64,000 nucleotides of DNA from Oasisia sp. SBJ-2009 (lineage: Eukaryota; Annelida; Polychaeta; Sabellida; Siboglinidae). Where the stretch lies: assembly GCA_964017155.1 (NCBI GenBank), contig OZ024857.1, positions 5,789,827-5,853,826 of the forward strand, given 5' to 3'. Shown one piece after another: positions 1 through 11,219 of this stretch; within the stretch, counting starts at the first letter, position 1; the number at the start of each line of letters is the position of its first letter. A program made the position numbers and the translations under genes. The notes under the pieces were generated by a model that worked only from the letters and a program-made list of their open reading frames with translations, was not told the DNA's origin and ran no database searches.

Positions 1-85
1 AAAAAACAGTTAGTTATAAATAGTTATGTTGTTATGTTTGATCAGTTATTATCTTGTCAAGTTTTATATTGTTTGCGTCATGAAA

Positions 86-200
86 AAATAATGACAGAAT
101 GTTATGCGTGTGTGTGTGTATATATATACATATGTATGTGTGTATGTATGCATGCATGCATGCATGCATGCATGCATGCATATATATATATATATATAAG
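86..200. repeat. Mixed (TG)n/(TA)n/(CATG)n microsatellite
   Basis: TGTG, TATA and ATGC repeats run together in the RIC8A intron at the left edge. No coding signal is seen. Confidence 0.8.
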
Positions 201-633
201 ATATGCATAGCTCCAATTTATTTGTTGTCATATTGCATTGCATGAGATCTATGTTTTACAATGTGTGATAATCAAAGAGTTACAGAAATGACATATAAAT
301 TTAGCTGAACTTCTAAGCATCTGTGTATTTACCGATATAATATTGAAGTTATTTAAATGTTCTGTGTGACCCTTCTGTGTGCATGAATTGATTTCCTACA
401 TGCGTACAGTAGCTGATACAATCTCCTGAGCAGGGTTTTTACGAGACTACATCCCTGCATAACAATGTAAAACGATATATTTAAAAATATACAGTATAGA
501 CCTTTTTGACACATTTGTTTCAGGGTGAAAACGAGAAGCAGCTACATACAAATGTGTATTAAAAAAGCAGTTAAAAACATAAATACATAAAACTAAAATA
601 ATCTCTGTTTATCTGTAGTTGTGACTGTTCCAG

Positions 634-732
634 CCAAAACAGAGCATGAAGGAAGGACTGGCCCCAATCCTCCACTGTCTGTGTGAGATCTGTCGGGCCA
701 ACAGATCCATCCGCAAGTTCTGTCGGATGAAG
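634..732 (+). CDS. RIC8A: RIC8A exon (33 codons)
   Basis: The acceptor is TTCCAG and the donor AAG|GTACAA, phase 0 at both ends. Upstream reading in this frame meets a TGA, which fixes the acceptor. It encodes a helical repeat with [20 protein letters not shown]. Confidence 0.9.
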
Positions 733-3700
733 GTACAAACACGCAGCCTCAAGTACATTTGTTAGAGAAAGTAACTAAGATCCAGAGTTCGCCAAAAGTT
801 CTCAGCAGGACGTTCATGTTTGAATAGACAACCACAAAACTAATAAAATACTTGCATTTACAAACACTCTATCTTGTACATGGGTGAGAGTGTGTGTGTA
901 TGTTGGTGAATGTGTGTGTATGCGTGTGTGTGTGGCTGTCTGTTTGCACGTGTGTGTCTGTTAGCATGCTTGTTTGCGTGTGTGTCTGCGTGTGTGTGTT
1001 TGCGTGTGTGTGTTTACGTGTGTCTGTTTGCGTGTGTGTCTGTTTACATGTGTATATTTGCGTGTGTCTGTGTGCAGGTGGGAAACAACAGGATTTGTAT
1101 GTCTGTGTGTGTCTCTATATGGGTCTGTGTGTGGGTTAGTGTGTGTGTCTGCGTGCATGTGTGTCTGTGTTTGCATATATGTGGTGTTTTAAAACCTGTA
1201 TTTGGGACATCTGAGTTTAAATGTGTGCCATAAGCCAAGCCAATCATATTGTTCACGTTCTTAATGTGTAAATGAGGCAAGCTGCCTTCTTCCCCTTTGT
1301 GGACAATATCCCTTAGTTTGCCCTGCCCCCTTGACATGGCAGCTCCATCTATCGGGAGGTGATCAGCAATTATGTGACATCCTGTCTTGTATCATAGCAA
1401 CAGCCATTGGTGGGCATCGTACTACAACTGCAAAAAGTCGTCATCATCTGTTGTAATGAAAACAATGTATACATAGTATCCACCACTGTCAGGCATTAGA
1501 GTTGACATTGTCCATCAAAATACTTGTTCCTCATCTTTTATTTCTACTGTCTTATGCTGTTTTCTTGCTGTCTTCACCAGGCTCATGTTCCCACTACATC
1601 TGTGTTATTTACCATTTGTTGTTTCTTGCCAGGTGCTGCCATATCTGGGAGGTGATGATGTCATGCGACTACCTGAAGAGGGACCCACTATCAGGAATAA
1701 GTAAGACATACTGGCTCTCATACAGATAGTCAAATACCATTTTTCTATCATAGCAATCATAAACGTTTTGTTTTACAAATGACATGGTCTTTCAAATGTA
1801 GTCGTTTTTGGAAAGAATGTTGTATTTTCTTAGACATACAGCTACATGGTTTGGAATTAACTGAACCACATGATTATCAGGCATATAAATCCTCATAAAC
1901 ATCAACCCTTCTGATATCTTGATTAGTATTGTTAAGTAACTAATACTGTTTAATGTCACCTCTATGTAATATATTATAATAATTAGTAATTAGATTTTAC
2001 CAATGTCAATTAAATATGTGTGCATATCAAATACTTGATGATTATTCATGTACATGGATTTAAAGTATCTTGATTAATATGAAACAGACAACGTTTATGT
2101 TAGAAACAACTTCTACTGATGTTAGTCGGCTGTAAATGTTGCTGAACTCTGAATATTCCACTACTTTAGTATTAATAACATATTTACTCTCTGTGTTTCA
2201 GAGTCTGCAAGCTGTTTACGTGTCTAGTTCCCGAAGTGAAGGATCTGGCCGCTGACTTCCTGTTTGTCCTGTGTAAAGAAAGTGGTCAGTGTCTAGTTAT
2301 CATCGTCCCCATGGCAACCATTTTGACTTGGGCATCCTCTCTCAACTAGTGACTTCAAAGTGCCGTGCTTTGTTCTCTTGATTGTTCACTGTCAGCTGTA
2401 TCTTAGATTGTCTGTCCTTGTGTCCTCGGTTGAACTAATGTCCTGCTGCTTGACCAGGCCAAGAATAGCACTCTTGCAATCTCTTCTTTGAGGTGGTGGC
2501 TGTGTTACGATGTTCTCAATCTCTTGTCATTCAGCTTCAATAAAACCTTTTTTTGAAGTTTCCAACCAACTTTTTATTTGTTTATCCCGTGTGATATTTG
2601 TGATTCAATCTGTGTGTTTAATTCAGTGAGTGCCTGGATTTCAGCTCCTGACGTTTGAAATGGCCGCTTTCATTATGTCATGTGGTTAGCAATGAACTTT
2701 AGGACTAGCAAATTTAAAATCACACAAACTATGATCATGCTAACATAATCGTCATGCTAATGTGGCCACCTCGCTATCTTGCTATTCTGATTACTTTGGC
2801 CCAAACCAAGGTTATACTGATTGTGTAATTGCCACTGTGGTGACGTACTGACATGTTGTTGCTGGTGTTGTTGTTCTGACATGTTGTTGCTGCTGTTGTT
2901 GTTGCAGTGGCCCGGTTTGTCAAGTACACGGGCTATGGGAACGCTGCGGGGCTGCTGGCCCAGAGGGGTTTGCTTTGTGGTGGGCGCGGAGCTGATTACT
3001 CAAGCGAATCAGATGAATCAGAGACAGAGGAATACTCACAGCTGAGAGACAGGTATGGGGCGGGGGGGGGGGGGGTTATTGCCAACCTGGAACCACCTTT
3101 ACAAATCTGAATGCTGGACACCACGATGTGCCGCAGATAATTATTTTAATAATTTCCTAATCGATTCTATGGAAATTTCATCATAGATGTTAAGTTTTGT
3201 TGTTGCTACAAAGATGCACTGGTGGACAAGTGAGATCATGTGATAAGGTGCGGTCCACTCTCTAACTACTGAAATTTCAGTATACTAAAAACATGAACTG
3301 GCAGATTATCTAAGTGCCATGCAAAATTATGTTATTAGAGTCAATAGGGTAAACGACGTTGTGGCATTTATTTCTGAAAGAGGAATGTCACTTGTTACTT
3401 TGTCAGTTTGAATATCTTACCATCAGATGATAGGACCATCTTATTAAGATGTTAATTGAGGTAATATAATGAGTAATCCAGTAATCTAGCATTGTGCTAA
3501 CAATTCAGGGAAAAGTAGCTTTAATAAATGCATATATTGGGATATTACTAAGATACATGCAAAAGAGCAAGCCACAGGAACCAATGTAAATGTCTCCATG
3601 ATAAACCCTGGTTTCCAGTTCTAGTACTAGGGGTGGTTCTAGCCAGGAGTGGTGGTGACTGTGTGGTTTGTTGCAGTATCAACCCCATCACGGGCCGGTG

Positions 3701-5087
3701 GGAGTTGGAGCGACCGGACCCAATGGCAGAGATGTCAGACGAACAGAAGGAGTTCGAGGCGATGAAACTAGTCAACAAACTCGACAAGTTACAAAGGTGA
3801 GTCTGCATGGAGCAGGCCACTCTGTGCCCCTCTTCTATCACCCTGCTCCTTCCTGCCACCCTCTACTCATTCTCTCCCGCCCCTTTCCTTCCCTTGATTC
3901 ATCACATCACCCTCTCCTCCCACTGTCATGTTCTCCACCCCACCCTCTCTCTGCCTCATTCGTCCTCAACTTACTCTCTCCTGCCTCTCCCTCACTCCAA
4001 TCCCTCTCCTCTGTCTTTCCATAATATCTCCTCTACCTCTCCATTATCACTCCTCTCCCACACTCCTTCCCTCTCGTTCATCTCCTCCATCTCTTTTCTA
4101 AACTCCTTTCCGTCTCCCCATTCCCTTCAACACACCCTCTCCCATCCCTCTCCTTCCCCTCTTACCTCCCACTATCTATGATCACGCTACATCCTTTCAT
4201 TTATCTCTCCCCTCCCACCCTCTCTCAGTCCTCTCCCTCTGCATTCTCTTCCCATGTTCCCAAAGGTACCTGCGTGGCTATTCTATAATTTTCTTAATCT
4301 TTCAAGACAAATAAATCTTGGCAAAACTGTGTATTCTTTATACGCTGCTGGTGTTGCTTTACTTTTACAAATTTCATAATTTTCTAAATGTTATAGACCA
4401 CGAAATATCTTGCACATCACAAGAACAAAAGTGATAAAACAAAGTTATCATTGTCAATGTGCCATCTAGTGTTTTACCATGAGAATCTTGCCAAGGAGCT
4501 TTGTAAATATATTGAAATAAAACTGGGATAATATTGATGCTATCCACCCCTCATCCAAAACAAACTGGATAGACCAATAAATTGCAAAGAAAAAAATTAT
4601 CATATATCCAGTGTCTTATTAAACTAATGGATTTACAAAAATACTTACAAGCGGTATGTACAGGCAGGGTCCCTGTTATTTCTATTGAAGAGAATGGTCA
4701 GAACATATACACACACGTCAATGAATTGCAACTGGTTTATGATATCAAAAACAAACCACATTTTTACAGGCTCAGCTGAAAATGCACACAAAGGGAAAAA
4801 TTGTCCATATTTTGTGTTCACTGTTGAGTAATAAACACATTTTTCCTTTAAAAAATTATTCCACATGGACCTTTCACCCACATGCAATTTGTGTGGATTG
4901 GAAGTTTTTAATATAAAAATCCCCAACATCTTGTTAAAGTTGTCCTGCTTGTAGGGCGGGCATCGTGCAGCCCAGTCGGGTGGGGGAGGACGGGAAGCCA
5001 CACCCTGTGGAACATATCCTGGAGCTGGTGGAGGGCAGTGGGCCCGCAGAACCTCCCGGGGCCACAGGGAACACGGACACCGACTGA
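634..5087 (+). CDS. RIC8A: RIC8A/synembryn homologue, 3' six coding exons (5' half outside window)
   Basis: Six exons join in frame: 634-732, 1633-1700, 2202-2284, 2908-3052, 3677-3796 and 4955-5087, all with AG/GT borders and matching phases. They encode about 215 residues ending in a TGA stop. The product resembles the C-terminal half of Ric-8A: an armadillo-like helical segment ([15 protein letters not shown], then VLPYLGG), the signature [15 protein letters not shown], an acidic stretch [13 protein letters not shown], then INPITGRWE and [18 protein letters not shown]. Ric-8 proteins are known cytosolic chaperones and non-canonical exchange factors for G-alpha subunits. The acidic stretch aligns with the CK2-phosphorylated loop of vertebrate Ric-8A (family knowledge), so phosphoregulation is likely. 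The family is about 530 residues, so the first half lies left of the window. The C-terminus ends in an Asp/Thr-rich tail. No frame defects were seen. Confidence 0.95.
888..1190. repeat. (TGTGTG/TGTCTG)n low-complexity repeat
   Basis: A GT-rich array with TGCGTGTG and TGTCTGTT variants lies in a RIC8A intron. It creates overlapping false reading frames on both strands. Confidence 0.85.
1633..1700 (+). CDS. RIC8A: RIC8A exon
   Basis: The acceptor is TTGCCAG and the donor AATAA|GTAAGA. It encodes [20 protein letters not shown] and the start of the next helix. It ends two bases into a Lys codon completed by the next exon. Confidence 0.88.
2202..2284 (+). CDS. RIC8A: RIC8A exon
   Basis: The acceptor is TGTTTCAG and the donor AGTG|GTCAGT. 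It encodes [19 protein letters not shown] followed by LFVLCKES, the conserved armadillo helix before the [10 protein letters not shown] block. Confidence 0.9.
2908..3052 (+). CDS. RIC8A: RIC8A exon with [10 protein letters not shown] signature and acidic loop
   Basis: The acceptor GTTGCAG sits at the end of a (TTG)n-rich stretch; the donor is ACAG|GTATGG. The exon holds the most family-diagnostic residues, [20 protein letters not shown], followed by the Ser/Glu-rich acidic loop. A G(11) run starts 10 bases into the intron. Confidence 0.95.
3677..3796 (+). CDS. RIC8A: RIC8A exon
   Basis: The acceptor is TTGCAG and the donor AAAG|GTGAGT. It encodes [20 protein letters not shown] and the following [17 protein letters not shown] helix, which matches the C-terminal Ric-8A element after the acidic loop. 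Confidence 0.93.
3830..4260 (+). repeat. Pyrimidine-rich (C/T) low-complexity tract in the last RIC8A intron
   Basis: About 430 bases are almost wholly C and T with TCTC, CCTC and CCCT motifs. Frames that look open here are composition artefacts. Confidence 0.85.
4955..5087 (+). CDS. RIC8A: RIC8A terminal coding exon
   Basis: The acceptor is GCTTGTAG and the stop TGA is at 5085-5087. It encodes [20 protein letters not shown] and a Gly/Pro/Thr-rich tail ending TDTD. The matching phase from the previous exon supports the join. Confidence 0.9.
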
Positions 5088-8000
5088 GGCTACTAGCCGT
5101 CACGTTGTTGTCGTCTGCAGCGGGCGTGGACGCTCACGTTCCCGTCAAACATAAACTGGTCAATGAGATGTCACTGCTTCCTCCTGACACTGCCACTTGA
5201 GTGGAGACAGTCAAACATCTGGTTGGTTTAAAGAGATGTAAGTGTTTACATACACACTCTTATTTCACGTTACTGATGTATTTACTACAGGTATATTGCC
5301 AGTTGGTGTTATGGAGGTGTAAATGTTTACGGTCATGTTTGTGTTACTGATGTGTGTATACAATGGCACTGCCCCTGGGGGTTGCCGACATGTAGCTTTC
5401 AGTTTCACTATTGGCTTGTGTAACATACAAACATTTCAGTTGTTTGTCTCCGTGAATTGCGTATGGAAATGATTGAAATGCTCCTCCACGTTGGTGTAAT
5501 TAACATGTAAGTGGTTACAACTCCATGATTGGTTGAGTTCAGCAATACGTGTTTATAGTTTCACGGTTTGGTGGCACAACTTACATGTAAGTATTTACAG
5601 TTTAATAGTTGTTTATGTAAATGTTTACATTGTCGTCATTACTGGTCGTTGTTATTGGCGTAGACATCTGTTGGTTACTAACGTGAGTTTGCAGTTCACA
5701 GTTGGTTGGTTTTACTTAATGTAAGTGCATCATGGTAAATGTGCTGGGGTTTGGATACTTGGGCGACATCACTAAGATATCAATATTATTAGCCAGGTGA
5801 TGACACTAACGTGTAGTATTAAAGAAATGACGCTAAGCAACACACCAGTTGGCTCTGATCATTCTTGTACCGTTTTACTGGTATTTTAAAGACAATGTGT
5901 TCGATAGATGGAACTATCCAGTACCCAGCACATTTACCCTACCAAAGGATACACTTTTCTCAACCTATGGTTGCAACTAACATGTTTGCAATTCCGTGGT
6001 TTTTATGTCGGTGACATTTAAGGGAATATAACTTACGGTTGGTTGACTGTGCCAACATGGTTTACTGTGTTACTGCCTGTGACATATAGGCCTATGATAT
6101 GACGACATGTAACTGGCGCTATATAACTGCCAAATATGATGAATTGGCAGGTGTAAAGTTATGATTATTTATGTGTTTATTGTGTTGTCCTAAAGGTAAC
6201 ATTCACACAGCTGTTTCACTTACGTTAGCTGAAACTGGACGGTGTAGTGTCATCAAGACAACACTGCATTACACAGTGGAAGGTAGAATGTAAGGTTAAT
6301 ATCAATAATATGGTGTAACCTAGCATGGTACAGTAGAAATCTCTTTGTGGCATAGACTTGATCCTGCTGTCAGCTTCTCTCTCCAGAAGTAGCGGTGATG
6401 ACCGATATAATAATTACACCAAGTAAAGTTAAATATTACTCTGAGGCTCTTTTTTGAGTCTCACCAGATGTGTCTAACTTACCCAAAAATTGCCAAATGT
6501 ATGAAGGTTATAGAAGAGCAGAGCCTGATGCATAGGACGTTGATCTGTGTCCACAGGAACGCTGGTCAAGATTGTCCTAATATTTATAAGTGTTGTCCAT
6601 TGAGTGGACATTGAGATTGTGTGGTTAAAGGGTTGCCAAAGGACCAGACACTGCCTCGTGGCCTGTTAGTGTTCTACATGTGTTGTTTTTTATGTACATC
6701 TAGGTGCTGGATGCCACCTCTCTCCCTCCCTATCCCTCTCTCTCTCTCCCCCCCCTCTCTCTCTCTCCTGTCTCTCTTCTCTCTCCTCTCCCTCTCCTCT
6801 CTCTCTCTCTCTCTCTCTCCTGTCTCTCTTCTCTCTCCTCTCCCTCTCCTCTCTCTCTATCTCTCTCTCTCCTGTCTCTCTTCTCTCTCCTCTCCCCTCT
6901 CTCTCGCGTGTCTCCTCTCTCTCCCTCTCTCCTCTCTCTCCTGTCTCCTCTCTCTCTCCCTTTCTCCCTCCTCTCTCACCCCCCTCTCCCCCCCCTCTCT
7001 CTCTCTCCCTCTCTCTTCCTCTCTGTCACTGGGGACATCACAGTATTTTTGTAGTTAGTGACAAACTGAAGTCAAATGTCCTTCCAACTTGGCTTTTAAA
7101 TATGAGCTAATAAATGAAAGCTATGGATAACAATAACGTTTCTGATGTGGTGAATCCAAACTTCAGATATATTTCTTGTTTTGTTACAATTCCTATTTCA
7201 GTTACATTTCCTTGGTATTAGAACTATTTACGTTTTAAAATAAGATAAGCTAGGACACTGTTATTCCAGCCATTACACTTAGTTGTGTTGTGTTAAATGT
7301 GATGCATTTAGAACTTACTGTCTGCTACTATCCTGATGTTATAAGAGGACATACCGATACACATGGATTATAGAAAGGTATCACACAACCTATATTTTCA
7401 TCGGGAGAGATACTACTCCTGCAATATATTATGAAGAGCATGTATGTGTCGTATATGTATTTATATTTATTTATTTTGCTACTCGTTAGGATGATAATGA
7501 TTAATTAGATTAGCATCGTGTATTTCTGAACACAAATGTTGCAGGTGCAAATTGATTGATACCAGATTTCTGTTGTATCATTATAGTTGTGAAAACTCAA
7601 TATTTGTCTTTGCTCTTCCGAATAATACACTGTGTTAATACACTGAGTTTTAAATCAAAAGTATTCTTTAATCATGGTACAGGGAACAAAGGAAATTTGC
7701 TGAGAGTTTTAAACAAAATTGTTCTGTTTGTAGGCATTATTGGGATGTTGATTTGGGGAGATTCCTTTTTATATCAAGGGACTGTATTGTCACACCCTGC
7801 GTGTAAATACACTTTTTCTACTAGTCATTTGCAGTCTTCTGGAAATATGCAAGTGGGCGAAGTTAAATCAATAAAATATGTCAGTCTACGATAAGCAGCC
7901 TTTGTCGTTTTGTCAACTTGTTTATGCAGATGCTTGGTATCATTATAATTTATTTCAACCACGCGATGGCGCCACTGTCTGAGGCGTTGTTAGTGTTATA

Positions 8001-9597
8001 ATGTTGTCATACAATCGGGTTTGTTGATTACGAGCTGTGTTTGTCTATGCCAGGTGCTCGAATGGTGCACGGTGACTGTTGTTGTACATTAATTTGGACC
8101 ATCAGTTTGGGAAGTTTAGTGAAGATCGACAAACTATTCTCCTTCATTCACGGATTCCTGTTGGCGTAATAACTCGCTGTGTGAAAATGTTATGAAAACA
8201 TTCCATCCGTCACCGACGAAGAACAGGGGCATCATTTGCAATAACATTTGAGCCATAAAATAATTTTGAAATAAAAAAACGCTTCATGTCGTTCGCGCCA
8301 ACCTAACCGGAAGTCGTCTGCAACCTGCGTGAAATCCCTGTTCGTCCACACATTCCTGCCTGCCGTTTGCACAGTCAGAAGAATGACGTAGAAAGAACTC
8401 CATTTTTGCATTCGCGCAATGTTTTACGACGCAAATAGTGTCCAGGATGTTATTTAGGCTTTGCCAAATTCGCGCTTCTCAACCCTTAGATCTTACTCGC
8501 GCGCATTCTCATCTATTCTCATCCCTGGGCCTAGTTCATAATCGTATTACAGCAACCTGCAAAAATCATTTGACTGAAAGCTACTATTTTTCCAGTGCGA
8601 CTTATCCATGATCGTTTATAATCCAACACTCAGCTACGATGGCGCATCTACGTTTGTACAAAACAGTACGCTGTGTAGAACACTTCTATTGTTACATATG
8701 GGGCACCTGGTGAAACACTTCTTATATTACAACGTTGCATTTTAGCTCAACAGCGCATGAAAGTCTACCTCAAATTTGTTTCAAGATAACAATTTGAATA
8801 ATGGTGGGAAATGTTAAGTATTCCTTTTGTATTACAATCCGATTGATATATACACAGTGAACAAAATTGAGCGACTTACAGTTTTGAAAACCTGCCTATG
8901 CTTTCCCGTTAACTGATCAGCGTTGACTTATACGTCCATACTTTAGATTACCAACTGTACGCCGACATTGTAAATTGTACTGTTCAGTTTCTATATTGTA
9001 GACCTACCGACACTATTAAAATTGTACGTGCCAGTTTTTGATTGTATTATAACAGAAAAAAGTGTGTTCTTATTAATACTATACATTAGCAATCGTAATA
9101 ATGGTGCCATACAACTTTCACAATTACCACCTGAAACGACTGTTAAGGACTGATTTACCTTGACTGTCTGACGACACGTGTTTGACCGTCGTCACATTAC
9201 AGGTAGGTAACGCCTCCCCAATTACGCCTGCCGCCAGGTGCGCCCCCTGTCGTGCGGCGGTATTGATCAAATACGCCGCCGGCAACCTCGTTTCCATGCA
9301 AGCGTAAACAACGCAGCACCTACTACCTGTTCGACAAACGTGGCTTGCAGTAAGCGTTCCGTCTGAGAGGAAATCTCCACGTAATGGCAGCAGCACCGTG
9401 TGACGCTATCGTCGAGTCGAGCGAGCCTTGCCGCCGTCACTAGTTCGTCGGTGTGTCGTGTAGAGCGAGTCGTGGAACAGTCGCGAGTGACACCTGTCAA
9501 CACGGTGCCACGGTGATTTGACTTGCCCAGACACAGCGATGTGGACAGGCGGAAGCTGTCATCGAGCCGTTCTCACCGTGGGCAGTGGCCGTGGAGA
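5088..9597 (+). other. RIC8A 3' UTR and intergenic region up to the KIAA1549-like start
   Basis: No supportable coding exon is seen. The AT-rich sequence contains a CT microsatellite at 6716-7025 and several possible poly(A) signals, including AATAAA at 7870-7875. From about 9150 the base composition becomes GC- and CpG-rich, which fits the promoter and 5' UTR of the next gene. An in-frame TGA just upstream of 9523 and no earlier ATG support initiation at 9598. Confidence 0.6.
6716..7025. repeat. (CT)n microsatellite
   Basis: About 310 bases of CTCTCT with TCTCCC, CCTGT and CCCCCC interruptions. Several sub-blocks such as CTCTCCTGTCTCTCTTCTCT recur, suggesting higher-order duplication. Confidence 0.9.
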
Positions 9598-9775
9598 ATG
9601 ACGGTGTTCGGACGGACGGTTGTCCGGGGGAGTTGGGGCGTGAGGACATCGTGCGTCGGCGTTGTCGGTCTTCTCCTGGTGTGCATGGTAATTGTAGCTA
9701 GTAGCCAGTCGTCGTTGCTCGGGTCTTATCGTGTTGCAGACAATGTGGTGTCGACAACGATCCCAACGTACACAG
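9598..9775 (+). CDS. KIAA1549: KIAA1549-like exon 1: start and hydrophobic signal/anchor segment
   Basis: The ATG at 9598 is the first in frame after an upstream stop. The hydrophobic stretch SCVGVVGLLLVCMVIVASS is followed by a likely cleavage region. The donor is ACAG|GTGAGT, phase 1. Confidence 0.85.
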
Positions 9776-10857
9776 GTGAGTTCAGATCATATAATGTGTA
9801 TAAGTTAGGTGATTATTAGACTGGTTGTGGACATAACTGAGATACATTTTAACGTCTACAGTGTTGGTTTTGCTTTGAACAATTTAGTTATAACACCGTG
9901 TAAGTGCATAAAGGCCGGACCACTAGGAAAGCTCCGGTCGAGTGCTCATAACAAACACCGCTCCTAGAACTGTGTATGCCAACACGATAAGACTATTCAT
10001 TATTCTCACACGCAGCCGGTGTGGGCGGTTAGATTACACACGTTGGGTGGTGCGCCGTTTACGTCAGTCGTATAACGGCAATCAAAGCGACTTCGCTTCG
10101 TCGAGAGATGCCGTCGCCGGCGCCGTCACGCCAGAGCAGCACGCGCAGATAACTGTTCTAGCTAGATCAATGAGATTACTCGAGCGCCAGCTGTGGTTAA
10201 TGACACCGACTCGAAACATTGTCATGCTAGCACGTTGACACACTGCCGCATAGCGCTCAGTTCGGTGATAAACACAGTTATGTTTGCATCTGGGAAATAT
10301 TAAGATGTTTGCCTGAACATTAATGGAATAACAGTAGTTCAACTAACGCGTTCTACAGTGCACCACTCTTGACTACGTATAGTATCACCATCACGTCAAC
10401 ACGTGTGGTATGACATTGTTATGATGCCGGGTTGTCCTCTCTTAAAGTGCAATTCACTTGAGGTGAAATATCTCCGGCCTTCGTCTTTAAAAGCAGACGT
10501 GTTCTATACATGACAAGCATGTGTAGACCAGCACGATGTGTGTGTGTGCGCGCGCGCGCGTGCGTGCGTGTGTGCGTGCGTGCGTGTGTGCATGGGCACA
10601 TCAGTCAGTACACGCACACATAAATGTGTGCACATATTAATGTGCCTACGACGTGTTGTCATATAGTCAACTGCACCGGTGCTACTTGAGATTCGTGCCT
10701 ATTTACATTATATATTTCTGCAGTACCTACACACGATCAGTGCCTATTTACTTGACATAACCGACCAAGCCTATTTGCTTGACACGATTTTTTTACGAAC
10801 AATGTATATTTACTTGACATACCTGAACAGTACCAATTCATTTGACCTACATGAGCA

Positions 10858-10901
<44 letters not shown>

Positions 10902-11143
10902 GTGACGTATCTGAACAATGCATAATATATTTATTTATATAATTGAGCAGTGCCTATTTATTTGTATACAGAGGACATTCCCAAACAATATTGCGTGACA
11001 TATTTGGGAACTGCATAATTACAAGCAGCGTAGATTCATTTGACATACACTTGATTAATGCATATTTGACATACCTGAACAATGCAAAACAAATGACCAG
11101 CGCATATTTATCATTTATATATAATATTATAATTATATACATA

Positions 11144-11219
<76 letters not shown>

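Noticed and set aside
9523..9597. N-terminal extension of the KIAA1549-like protein from TTG at 9523
   Set aside because: Requires a non-ATG start; 9598 is the first in-frame ATG after an upstream stop.
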